A stretch of DNA of 27,838 bases from CAZWKI01 sp964634645 (GTDB lineage: Bacteria; Patescibacteriota; Patescibacteriia; UBA1558; S5-K13): assembly GCA_964634645.1 (NCBI GenBank), contig CAZWKI010000009.1, positions 1-27,838 of the forward strand, given 5' to 3'. Both the position numbers and the translations under genes were made by a program. Shown one piece after another: positions 8,529-15,173 of this stretch. Every line of letters begins with the position of its first letter. Within the stretch, counting starts at the first letter, position 1. The notes beneath the pieces were generated by a model that was not told the DNA's origin, did not search any database, and saw only the letters and a list, made by a program, of their open reading frames with translations.

Positions 8529-8558
8529 ATTATAACACATTTTTGGACTTTTTTGTAA
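8529..8558 (-). promoter_or_regulatory. Promoter of the secretion operon
   Basis: On the minus strand TTACAA (8553-8558) and TATAAT (8529-8534) are separated by 18 bp, with TG upstream of the -10. It lies about 70 bp before the first operon gene and just downstream of the methyltransferase stop, so the secretion operon probably starts here. Confidence 0.6.
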
Positions 8559-8567
8559 GTAGAAAAC

Positions 8568-9215
8568 TCAGGTTTTTGAGGCAATCGTTATAATATTCTT
8601 TCTTAAGTCTGAGTATGAATTCTTTATTATATTAAACTCTGTTTTCTCTAATAATTTTTCTAATTCTTTTAGCGTAAATCCATGATAAAATCTATTTACT
8701 ATAATATGTCTATCTTTATTCTTCCATGGAATAGAAAAATCATTCCATGATTTTTTCTTAAGATTAAAAATGTGCTTCAAGTATTTTTTTTGAAATAAAT
8801 TCCAATTTGTCATTATAATAATTCCATCTTTTTTTAACCACTTTTCAATTTTTATAAGCATTTTTATTCTATCTTTTCTCAATTTCAAGTGATGAAATGA
8901 TGCGATAATAAAAATAATATCAAAATCATTCTCCTTGAAATCCAAATTAAGCATATCATCTTCTATAAATTCATATTTCGTTATTTTACCAAAGTCTTGT
9001 TTTTTGGCATAATTAAGTAAAGACTCTGAAATGTCCGTTCCAACATATTCAATCTGAAACTCTTTGAGCAAACTGATGAGTCGTCCATTTCCACAACCAA
9101 GGTCTAAAATTTTCTGACCATCTTTCAAATATTTCTTAAATTCCAAAAGTTCTGGCCAAAGAGTTTGACGAGTTACATTGAATTCTGATGAAATCGTATT
9201 GTATACTTGTTTCAT
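8568..9215 (-). CDS. Trm9-like SAM-dependent tRNA wobble-uridine methyltransferase
   Basis: The protein has 215 residues, a class I Rossmann methyltransferase. The start MKQVYNTISSEFNVTRQTLWPE matches the hallmark of eukaryotic Trm9/ALKBH8 methyltransferase domains (VYN.I...F..TR...WP). SAM-binding motif I is ILDLGCGNGRL, followed by YVGTDIS and the motif IV region FDIIFIIASFHHL. Near the end, IPWKNKDRHIIVNRFYHGFTLKELEKLL parallels the Trm9 segment with PW and RYYHxxxxGEL. Trm9 converts cm5U34 to mcm5U34 in tRNA, using the product of the Elongator/Elp3 pathway. Here the gene is divergent from elp3, separated by 151 bp. Family membership is an inference from motifs read by eye; the substrate is inferred from context. 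Yeast Trm9 needs the partner Trm112, which is not seen here. The gene ends in TGA, showing UGA is a stop in this genome. Confidence 0.72.
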   Translation of the reverse strand: MKQVYNTISSEFNVTRQTLWPELLEFKKYLKDGQKILDLGCGNGRLISLLKEFQIEYVGTDISESLLNYAKKQDFGKITKYEFIEDDMLNLDFKENDFDIIFIIASFHHLKLRKDRIKMLIKIEKWLKKDGIIIMTNWNLFQKKYLKHIFNLKKKSWNDFSIPWKNKDRHIIVNRFYHGFTLKELEKLLEKTEFNIIKNSYSDLRKNIITIASKT

Positions 9216-9227
9216 AATATTAATAAA

Positions 9228-9290
9228 ATACTAAATCATAATATCTAAAATCTAAATAAATTCTAAATTCTAAATATTAAATCACAAACA
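9228..9290. repeat. Low-complexity intergenic word repeat (ATCTAAA / TTCTAAAT type)
   Basis: The gap between the methyltransferase and elp3 contains tandem variants of taaatcataatatctaaaatctaaataaattctaaattctaaat, units of about 8-11 nt differing at one or two bases. No gene is seen in it. Promoters for the divergent pair must lie in this 151 bp, but no clear consensus could be assigned. Confidence 0.5.
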
Positions 9291-9366
9291 AATAATTTAA
9301 AAATTGGAATTTGAATAATTGATATTTGTTTAGTATTTAGAATTTCTAATTTAAGATTGAACTATT

Positions 9367-10944
9367 ATGCTTTCATTATACCAAAACATCGTAAAAAAAC
9401 TAATAAAACTCAAATTCAAAAACAGAGATGATTTTGAATTACAAAAAAAGAAGCTTTGTGGAGAATTTAAAATAAAAACATTATCAAATCCAAAATTACT
9501 TGAGGCATACAAAGAACTCTTAAAAAATAAAAAAATCAAAAAAAACGAAGCTCTTGAAAAAAATCTTATAACAAGAGTAACGCGCACAATATCTGGGGTA
9601 ACACCAGTAACGGTTCTTACAAAACCATATAACTGTCCTGGAACTTGTATTTATTGTCCAAAAGAAAAGAATATGCCTGTAAGTTATTTATCTAACGAAC
9701 CAGCTGCTCAACGCGCAAAAGCACTAAAATTCGACCCCTATAATCAAGNNNNNNNNNNTGTTGATAAAATAGAGCTTCTTGTTCTTGGCGGATCATGGAA
9801 TGCTTATACGAAAAAATATCAAAATTGGTTTATTTCTCGTTGTTTCCAAGCAGCTAACGACTATCCAAAAAATAAACATGAAAAAATTTTATCCGCCGAA
9901 GCTTTAGCGAAGGCAGAGTTAAAGAAAAATGAAACAACGAAATACAGAATAATTGGTGTGACACTTGAAACAAGACCAGACTTAATTACAGAAAAAGAAT
10001 TAATTGCAATGCGACATCAAGCATGTACAAGAATTCAGTTTGGTGTTCAGCATACTGATGATGAAATATTAAAAAAAGTAAAACGCGGTCACAATCAAAA
10101 GGATATTATAAAAGCAACTCGACTATGCAAAGAAATTGGATTAAAAGTTGATTATCATCTAATGCCGGATTTACCCTACTCTACTCCAAAAAAAGATATG
10201 AAAATGTTTAAAACCATTTTTGATGATCCCGACTACAGGCCTGATCAAATAAAAATTTATCCCTGCGTTGTCACACGCGAAGCAAAAATACTTTATAAAA
10301 TGTTTAAAAATCGTGAATACGTACCTTATACAAAAAACGAATTGCTTGATTTATTAATTGATGTAAAATCAAAACTTATTCCATACTATGTAAGAATAAA
10401 CCGATTGATTCGTGATATTCCAAAAGAATCAATTGTTGGAGGAAATGACATTACAAATTTGCGACAAAATATTGAGAGAGAAATGAAATTAAGACATTTG
10501 AAATGTAAATGTATAAGGTGCCGTGAAATAAAAGACAAAGAAATAAAATTAAAAGATGTAAAATTATTTATAGAAAAATACATTGCATCAAATGGAATTG
10601 AATTTTTCATAAGCTATGAAAATTATGAAAGATCTAAATTGTATGCATTTTTAAGATTAAGATTTAATAAAGATTCTAAAAATAATATTTTTCCTGAACT
10701 AAAAAACTGTTCAATTGTAAGAGAAATTCATGTCTATGGAAAACTAGTTCCTCATAACACAAAAGCCCTTAAGTCATCCTCTCAACATATTGGCTTTGGC
10801 AAAAAATTAATGGAACAAGCAGAGAAAATATCACGAGATAATAAATACAAAAAAATCGCTGTTATTTCAGGAATTGGCGTAAGAGAATACTATAAGAAAT
10901 TAGGATATAAATTAGAATGTGAATATATGGTGAAGAAAATTTAA
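9367..10944 (+). CDS. elp3: Elp3-family tRNA uridine(34) acetyltransferase (radical SAM + GNAT)
   Basis: The gene encodes 525 residues plus an unknown number lost in a gap. Elp3 uses acetyl-CoA and radical SAM chemistry to install the carboxymethyl precursor on C5 of U34 in tRNA. Seen in order: a basic, tRNA-binding N-terminus; GVTPVTVLTKPYNCPGTCIYCP with the 4Fe-4S cysteine motif CxxxCxxC (about residues 90-100); the radical SAM core with GVTLETRPD and QFGVQHTDDEILKKVKRGHN; a Cys-rich segment (CKCIRCREI, about residue 385); and a C-terminal GNAT domain with HIGFGKKLMEQAE and SGIGVREYYKKLGY. The N gap (9749-9758) falls between DPYNQ and VDKIELLVLGG, where Elp3 proteins usually have roughly a dozen more residues than the four the gap allows. 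The start ATG at 9367 lacks a Shine-Dalgarno site. It pairs with the divergent Trm9-like gene. Confidence 0.95.
   Translation: MLSLYQNIVKKLIKLKFKNRDDFELQKKKLCGEFKIKTLSNPKLLEAYKELLKNKKIKKNEALEKNLITRVTRTISGVTPVTVLTKPYNCPGTCIYCPKEKNMPVSYLSNEPAAQRAKALKFDPYNQXXXXVDKIELLVLGGSWNAYTKKYQNWFISRCFQAANDYPKNKHEKILSAEALAKAELKKNETTKYRIIGVTLETRPDLITEKELIAMRHQACTRIQFGVQHTDDEILKKVKRGHNQKDIIKATRLCKEIGLKVDYHLMPDLPYSTPKKDMKMFKTIFDDPDYRPDQIKIYPCVVTREAKILYKMFKNREYVPYTKNELLDLLIDVKSKLIPYYVRINRLIRDIPKESIVGGNDITNLRQNIEREMKLRHLKCKCIRCREIKDKEIKLKDVKLFIEKYIASNGIEFFISYENYERSKLYAFLRLRFNKDSKNNIFPELKNCSIVREIHVYGKLVPHNTKALKSSSQHIGFGKKLMEQAEKISRDNKYKKIAVISGIGVREYYKKLGYKLECEYMVKKI
9749..9758. other. Assembly gap (10 N) inside elp3
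   Basis: Ten N bases join two halves of elp3. The reading frame happens to be kept, but the family spacing suggests the true gap is about 30 nt longer, so the N count is a placeholder. Confidence 0.9.
9892..9917. repeat. In-frame copy of a dispersed palindromic repeat inside elp3
   Basis: The 26-bp element has inverted arms TCCGCC and GGCAGA around GAAGCTTTAGCGAA. It agrees at 21 of 26 positions with the core palindrome in gyrA (26332-26357) and encodes the residues SAEALAKAE within the radical SAM domain. Confidence 0.55.
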
Positions 10945-10985
10945 AAATTTCTTATTTAATAAATATAACAAACAAAGAATCAACA

Positions 10986-11055
10986 AACAAACAAGATAAA
11001 AAAAATCTTTGAATTAATCAAAAAATAATTAATTCACCAGCAAGATGGGCTTGAA
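10986..11055 (+). pseudogene. Degraded copy of the glyA 5' end
   Basis: These 70 nt align with codons 3-25 of glyA (11938-12006); about 60 positions match by eye, including the block AATTAATTC.CCAGCAAGATGG. Base differences and a length change in the A-run destroy the reading frame, and there is no start codon. The direct repeat brackets about 880 bp that contain the frameshifted HD-domain gene. It looks like a scar of duplication or insertion at the glyA start. Confidence 0.8.
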
Positions 11056-11067
11056 TTTCAAATAAAC

Positions 11068-11555
11068 CTAATTTGTATAATTTTCTAATAATTTAAATGC
11101 CTTTTCGCTTGTCATTTTCAAAAAATTAATATCTTCATCTTTCAGTGGAAATGTACCGTGCTTTAATATCACTTCAATTACATCGGAATCAAAAATACTC
11201 AATTTATCTGCTAATTGAAAAATTTTTCCCTCGGTAGTTTGGGGATTTTTTTGTTACCATGATTTAAAATACAATCCCTCAAAATATAATCGACTTCATA
11301 GCCCAATTCTTCCAAAATAGGTATCGCATGATCTGCATGATTTTCAAAATTTTTCGAGTATCCTATATCATGTACCCAACCAGCTATTTCAAAAATATTA
11401 TCATTATCTATGCCTAATTTTTGAGCAATCATTTTGGCCACTTTGCCAACCTTTTCAGAATGCACTAGGAAAAAATCTCTATGGTCAATAGGCTCTATAT
11501 TTTTTGAGATATTTAAAGTAATTTGTTTTGCTTCTAATAAATTTAATATTTTCAT
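11068..11555 (-). pseudogene. HD-domain phosphohydrolase, frameshifted
   Basis: The intact part starts at ATG 11555 and encodes an HD-superfamily metal-dependent phosphohydrolase: HSEKVGKVAKMIAQKLG, AGWVHDIGYSKNFENHADHA and ILNHG carry the His, His-Asp and following His ligands. The frame then ends at an early TAG (11211, after 114 residues). One extra base in the 7-T run at 11246-11252 (plus-strand view) restores a continuous frame reading GNKKNPQTTEGKIFQLADK and on to TAG at 11068, for about 162 residues in total; EGKI.QLADKLS is the expected continuation of small HD proteins. The frameshift may be a real mutation, a sequencing or assembly slip in the homopolymer, or transcriptional slippage. 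The substrate is unknown. It lies between the two copies of the glyA 5' end. Confidence 0.75.
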
Positions 11556-11757
11556 TTTATTTTTTAATATAAGGGTTTATTTGAAATTTTGCAGAATTCG
11601 TTATTATACAAAATATTTTTATAATTTAAACAATATACTGCATATTATAAGAACGTATGATATGTTTTTATTATCAATTATTAACTGTATTAATGGTATC
11701 ACTTTCAAAATAAAAGGCAAAACCTCGCCCCGCTTATAGAAACATTGAGTATGTTCC
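11556..11757. other. Gene-free AT-rich stretch upstream of glyA
   Basis: No credible coding region or RNA gene is visible between the HD-gene start and the palindrome at 11758. The stretch is mostly AT-rich, with a short GC-richer patch (ctcgccccgcttatag) near 11724-11740 that may belong to the adjoining repeat. The HD-gene promoter should lie in the first 100 bp. Confidence 0.5.
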
Positions 11758-11796
11758 GTAGAGGCGTAGCACTGCTAAGCCTCTACCTTTTTTATT
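11758..11796 (+). terminator. Strong hairpin plus T-run; REP-like palindrome
   Basis: An 8-bp perfect stem, GTAGAGGC (11758-11765) with GCCTCTAC (11779-11786), has an inner AGCA/TGCT pairing and is followed by CTTTTTTATT. It has the form of a rho-independent terminator on the plus strand, upstream of the glyA promoter. It also starts with GTAG, as REP palindromes do, so it may be a mobile repeat acting as a terminator. Confidence 0.65.
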
Positions 11797-11860
11797 ACGA
11801 AAAATCAATGAAAATCAAAAAAACATTGGTGGGGCAGTTGGGGTAGAAAAAAATCCAACA

Positions 11861-11871
11861 AGTGCTATAAT
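11861..11871 (+). promoter_or_regulatory. Extended -10 promoter of glyA
   Basis: TATAAT (11866-11871) is preceded by TGC, an extended -10 element, 60 bp before the glyA ATG. No good -35 is visible at the expected distance, which is normal for extended -10 promoters. Confidence 0.5.
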
Positions 11872-11931
11872 AAAACCATTATAAAACTCCAGACTTTCAA
11901 CCTTAAACTTTATAACTTTAAAACTAATCCC

Positions 11932-13230
11932 ATGATAAACAAACAAGATAAAAAAATATTTGAACTGACTCAAAAAGAATTAATTCGCCAGCAAGATGGA
12001 CTTGAAATGATTGCTTCTGAAAATTATGTTTCAAAAAATGTTTTGCGCTTAATGGGTTCAATTCTTACAAACAAATATTCAGAGGGTTATCCAGGAAAAA
12101 GGTATTATGGCGGAAATAAGTACATTGACCAAATAGAAAACATTGCAAAAGATTATGCAAAAAAATTATTTGGAGTAACTCATGTAAATGTCCAAGCATA
12201 TTCTGGCTCTCCCGCAAATCAAGCCGTTTACTTCGCACTTTGTAAACCGGGAGACAAAATAATGGGAATGAACTTATTATTTGGTGGACATTTAACACAT
12301 GGCTGGAAAGTAAATTTCAGTGGAAAATTTTATGATTCTATTCAATACACAACTGATGAGAATGGATTTCTTGACTATGACGCAATTAGAGATTTAGTAA
12401 AAAAAGAAAAACCAAAATTAATTTTTGTAGGAGCAACTGCATATCCAAGAATTATTAATTTTGAAAAACTCGCAAAAATCGCACACGATGAAAATGCTTT
12501 TTTAGTTGCTGACATTGCTCACATTGCTGGACTTGTCGCAGTAGGAGTTCACCCAACACCTGTTGGACACGCTGATGTAATAACAACCACAACTCATAAA
12601 ACTCTCCGTGGGCCCCGTGGTGCTATGATAATGTGTAATGGCGATGAGTCAAACCCAACTCAAAAAATAGATGAAGTTATTGGTTGGCGAGAATCAAAAC
12701 AAAATATTCCAACACTCATTGACCGCGCAGTTTTCCCTGGACTTCAGGGTGGACCACACAATCACACCACAGCTGGAATTGCTCAAGCGCTTTATGAGGT
12801 TCAAACTCCTGAATTTTTAGAATATGCAAAACAAATTATAAAAAATGCAAAAACACTTGCCGAAGAGTTTATGAATACGGGACTAAAAATAATAACTGGT
12901 GGCACTGATAATCATTTAATTTTAATTGATGTGAGTCCATTTGGAATTACCGGCGCTCAAGCTGAAAAATCATTAGAATTAGCCGGAATCACAGTAAACA
13001 AAAATGCTGTTCCATTTGATACTCGCTCTCCTTTTGACCCGTCGGGTATACGCATTGGAACTCCAGCTCTAACATCTCGAGAAATGAAAGAAGGTGAAAT
13101 GAAACTAATTGCAGAGATGGTTATAAGAGTTCTAAAAAATCATAATAAAAATGATGTAATTGATAAAGTAAAAGGCGAAGTAAGACATTTATGTAAAAAA
13201 TTTCCTATTTATAAAAAAATAAAGTATTAA
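11932..13230 (+). CDS. glyA: Serine hydroxymethyltransferase
   Basis: The protein has 432 residues, the normal length for bacterial SHMT, a cytosolic PLP enzyme that converts serine plus tetrahydrofolate to glycine plus 5,10-methylene-THF. Diagnostic motifs: ASENYVSKNVLRLMGSILTNKY, YSEGYPGKRYYGGNKYID, the folate and PLP contacts in DIAHIAGLVAVGVHPTP, and the PLP-binding lysine in TTTTHKTLRGPRG. The C-terminal part (DTRSPFDPSGIRIGTPALTSR) is complete. With folD about 0.6 kb downstream it supplies one-carbon units for purine, thymidylate or formyl-Met use. The start ATG lacks a Shine-Dalgarno site. Its first 70 nt are duplicated as a scar about 950 bp upstream. Confidence 0.97.
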   Translation: MINKQDKKIFELTQKELIRQQDGLEMIASENYVSKNVLRLMGSILTNKYSEGYPGKRYYGGNKYIDQIENIAKDYAKKLFGVTHVNVQAYSGSPANQAVYFALCKPGDKIMGMNLLFGGHLTHGWKVNFSGKFYDSIQYTTDENGFLDYDAIRDLVKKEKPKLIFVGATAYPRIINFEKLAKIAHDENAFLVADIAHIAGLVAVGVHPTPVGHADVITTTTHKTLRGPRGAMIMCNGDESNPTQKIDEVIGWRESKQNIPTLIDRAVFPGLQGGPHNHTTAGIAQALYEVQTPEFLEYAKQIIKNAKTLAEEFMNTGLKIITGGTDNHLILIDVSPFGITGAQAEKSLELAGITVNKNAVPFDTRSPFDPSGIRIGTPALTSREMKEGEMKLIAEMVIRVLKNHNKNDVIDKVKGEVRHLCKKFPIYKKIKY

Positions 13231-13233
13231 AAT

Positions 13234-13722
13234 ATGAAAATAAGTGATGAAAAATTAGAGAAAATAAAAAACGATACAAAAAAATTCTATCTCTCAATAG
13301 GAAAAATTTGGTGTCCCTATTTAAAACATGATATTCATTTCAATAATGAAGGATTTGAGCATTTATTAACAAGATCTTGGAATCGTGGACGTTCAAAAGA
13401 AGAACAATATACAAGATTAAGATTATTTCCAAAAGTTGTTGAAATTATAAAAAAATGTCACACATTACAGGAATATGATGAAAAAAATATATTTATAAGA
13501 CAAAAAACTAATTCACAATGGACTAAAAAATTAAAGCTTGTTAAGTATTACGTTTTTATTGCAATATCAATAGAAAACGACATAAGATTAAAAATAATAA
13601 TAAAACACATAGATGGTGGTGAACCATTTTTTTGGAGTGTTTACCCTTCTTGGAAAATTAAAAAGAATATGTTCGAAAACAAGAAAAAAATATTTTATAA
13701 AGGTAATTTAGAAGAAGATTAA
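13234..13722 (+). CDS. Possible RelE/EndoU-like (PBECR-type) nuclease-fold protein
   Basis: The protein has 162 residues, is soluble and basic. It begins 3 nt after the glyA stop, so the two are probably co-transcribed. The pattern WCPYLKHDIHFNNEGFEHLL, a basic segment (RSWNRGRSKEEQYTRLRLFP), a helix (VVEIIKKCHTLQEY), and two strands ending in HIDGGEPFFWSVYPSWK resembles the phage Barnase-EndoU-ColicinE5/D-RelE-like (PBECR) group, whose members are RNA-cleaving toxins or domains of phage proteins. No antitoxin gene is visible next to it. This assignment is tentative; catalytic residues cannot be fixed from one sequence. An alternative is a CPR-specific protein linked to glyA. The coding sequence ends 12 nt before the structured element at 13735. 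Confidence 0.6.
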   Translation: MKISDEKLEKIKNDTKKFYLSIGKIWCPYLKHDIHFNNEGFEHLLTRSWNRGRSKEEQYTRLRLFPKVVEIIKKCHTLQEYDEKNIFIRQKTNSQWTKKLKLVKYYVFIAISIENDIRLKIIIKHIDGGEPFFWSVYPSWKIKKNMFENKKKIFYKGNLEED

Positions 13723-13734
13723 ACCAAATAAAAA

Positions 13735-13792
13735 AGCGCCAGTCTGCGGTTTATGGTTTGACCGCTAGGGAGCCAAAGCCCCCACAAGCGCT
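13735..13792. ncRNA. Cloverleaf-like structured element between the glyA operon and folD
   Basis: The outer stem AGCGC (13735-13739)/GCGCT (13788-13792) encloses two hairpins: GCGGT/ACCGC (13746-13750, 13761-13765) and GGG.GC/GC.CCC (13768-13773, 13778-13783). It is far more GC-rich than its surroundings. Read on the minus strand it ends in TTTTTTATT, like a terminator; on the plus strand there is no T-run. It could be a small RNA, a processing site or a palindromic repeat. Confidence 0.5.
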
Positions 13793-13819
13793 AAATTAAT
13801 TATACTATATCATAAATAA

Positions 13820-14688
13820 ATGTCAAATTTAAAAAATACTGAAAACAAAATAATAGATGGAATTGCAATTTCAGATAAAATCAAACTTGAAATAAGGTAT
13901 GAAATTGTTGAAAAAAAATTAACTCCAGGACTTGCTATAATTTTAATTGGAAATGATGAAGCTTCGCACATATATGTGAATCTAAAAGAAAAAGCTTGTA
14001 ATGCTGTTGGAATTATTTTTAATAAATATATTTTTAATGAAAAAAATAAAGAGAGTGAAATAATAGAAACTATCAATTTTTTAAACAATGATGAGGAAGT
14101 TGATGCAATAATAGTTCAACTCCCACTTCCAAAAAAATTCAATACTCAAAAAATTATAAATACTATTAATCCTAAAAAAGATGTAGATGGATTTCACCCT
14201 GAAAATGTAAAAAGGTTTTTAAATAATGAAACTTTTATTGAACCCGTACTCGCTCAATCAATAAAACATGCTGTTCTCTATACAAAAGAAAACTTAAAAA
14301 ACAAAACCGCTATTATACTTGGAAATAGTCATGAATTCATAGAACCAATTGAAAAAATGTTAGAAAATTTAAAANNNNNNNNNNAATAAATGTATCACAC
14401 ACTCACATATTTGAAAACCATTGGCAAGAAAAAACTCGTAGCGCCGATATTTTAATAACAGCTGTTGGAGAACCACTACAGATAAACAAAGATGAAATAA
14501 AAAAAGATGCAATTATTGTTGATGTCGGAATTAATAAAGTACAAAATGCAACTGTTGGTGATGTAAATTATACTGACGTGTTTCCAAAATGCTCATTTAT
14601 AACTCCAGTGCCAGGTGGAATAGGACCAATTACAATAGCTTATTTACTCAAAAATACATTAGAACTTCACAAGAAAAATAACCAATAA
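13820..14688 (+). CDS. folD: Methylene-THF dehydrogenase/cyclohydrolase (interrupted by gap)
   Basis: FolD interconverts 5,10-methylene-THF and 10-formyl-THF in the cytosol, the step after GlyA. The N-terminal half shows the catalytic Tyr and Lys in IYVNLKEKACNAVGI, then VQLPLPKKFN and the active-site Asp in NPKKDVDGFHPENV. The C-terminal half after the gap reads SADILITAVGEP, AIIVDVGINK and TPVPGGIGPITIAYLL, ending at TAA 14686-14688. The NADP-site motif usually written GRSxxVGxP is changed to GNSHEFIEP, which may weaken or alter cofactor binding. The 10-N gap (14375-14384) breaks the frame, but both flanks are conserved and only a few residues appear missing. The start ATG follows a possible TATACT -10 at about 13800-13805 and has no Shine-Dalgarno site. 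Confidence 0.92.
14375..14384. other. Assembly gap (10 N) inside folD
   Basis: The two folD halves are in different frames across the ten Ns, so the real length differs from 10. Family spacing suggests only a few missing codons. Confidence 0.9.
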
Positions 14689-14888
14689 TCAATCTGCAAT
14701 AATCAAATAATACTCAATAATCAATACTCAAAATATCAAAAAACCCCTAAATATTTTCAATTTATTATTTACAAATTCCAATTGATTCATTATTTAACTA
14801 TTTAAAAATTCAAAATGTACAAATAAATAATTAAATAAAAAAATAGTAAATCAATTACTAAATTATAAATTTTGAATAATAAATAAAA
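14689..14888. other. AT-rich gap with word repeats, no gene
   Basis: The stretch after folD is extremely AT-rich. It begins with repeats of an AATAATCAA-like word (ataatcaatctgcaataatcaaataa and following) and continues without a credible ORF, RNA gene or promoter consensus. Confidence 0.5.
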
Positions 14889-14908
14889 TCCCCAATCGGG
14901 GACTTTTA
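14889..14908. terminator. Bidirectional rho-independent terminator
   Basis: TCCCC (14889-14893)/GGGGA (14898-14902) forms a 5-bp GC-rich stem with a 4-nt loop, with CTTTTATTT after it on the plus strand and TTTTATTT on the minus strand. It can end folD (plus) and the 51-residue ORF (minus), whose stop is 2 nt from the hairpin's T-run. Confidence 0.75.
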
Positions 14909-14909
14909 T

Positions 14910-15065
14910 TTATTCATATTTCGGTATCCTAGAATACAGTTCTTTAATTCTTTCATTAACAGTCAGATTATTAGGAGAACTTCTTCTTATGAAAGCCTTT
15001 TGTCTTGCAATATATTTTTTAAGACCCCTTGGAAGATGTTCTCTTTGTATTTTTTCCTTTATCAT
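14910..15065 (-). CDS. Small basic protein, 51 residues
   Basis: The ORF runs from ATG 15065 to TAA 14910. It begins MIKEKIQREHLPRGLKKYIA and ends RIKELYSRIPKYE; the middle is rich in Arg, Ser and Asn. It is basic, probably helical at both ends, and has no membrane segment, Cys pair or known motif. Support for it being real: codon use like its neighbours, a tidy terminator directly at the stop, and a position in a gap otherwise devoid of genes. The translin gene lies upstream on the same strand (gap about 108 bp), so the two may share a transcript. The function is unknown; a nucleic-acid- or ribosome-associated role would fit the charge but is a guess. Confidence 0.6.
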   Translation of the reverse strand: MIKEKIQREHLPRGLKKYIARQKAFIRRSSPNNLTVNERIKELYSRIPKYE

Positions 15066-15173
15066 ATTTTTGAGTTATAAGATTAAAAATATTAAGTTAT
15101 AAAAATCTACTCCAAACTTTATAACTTCTAACTAATTTTTTATTAATAAAATTAATTTTCTAAACTATAAATT

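Noticed and set aside
1..8558. Type IV pilus or competence operon
   Set aside because: No PilB/PilC/PilD-type genes or prepilin cleavage sites were seen; VirB4 and PrgI define a type IV secretion-type locus.
8568..8570. Alternative genetic code (UGA as Gly or Trp)
   Set aside because: The Trm9-like gene ends at TGA exactly at the family's expected end, and the conserved genes contain no in-frame TGA. The TGA at 26780 lies only in a doubtful ORF.
11434..11739. 101-codon plus-strand ORF opposite the HD gene
   Set aside because: It overlaps the HD motifs on the other strand, and its C-terminal part is translated AT-rich gap with no recognisable motif.
13735..13792. tRNA gene
   Set aside because: It has a cloverleaf-like shape, but no acceptor stem of 7 bp, no T-loop GTTCRA motif and no anticodon arm of the right size.
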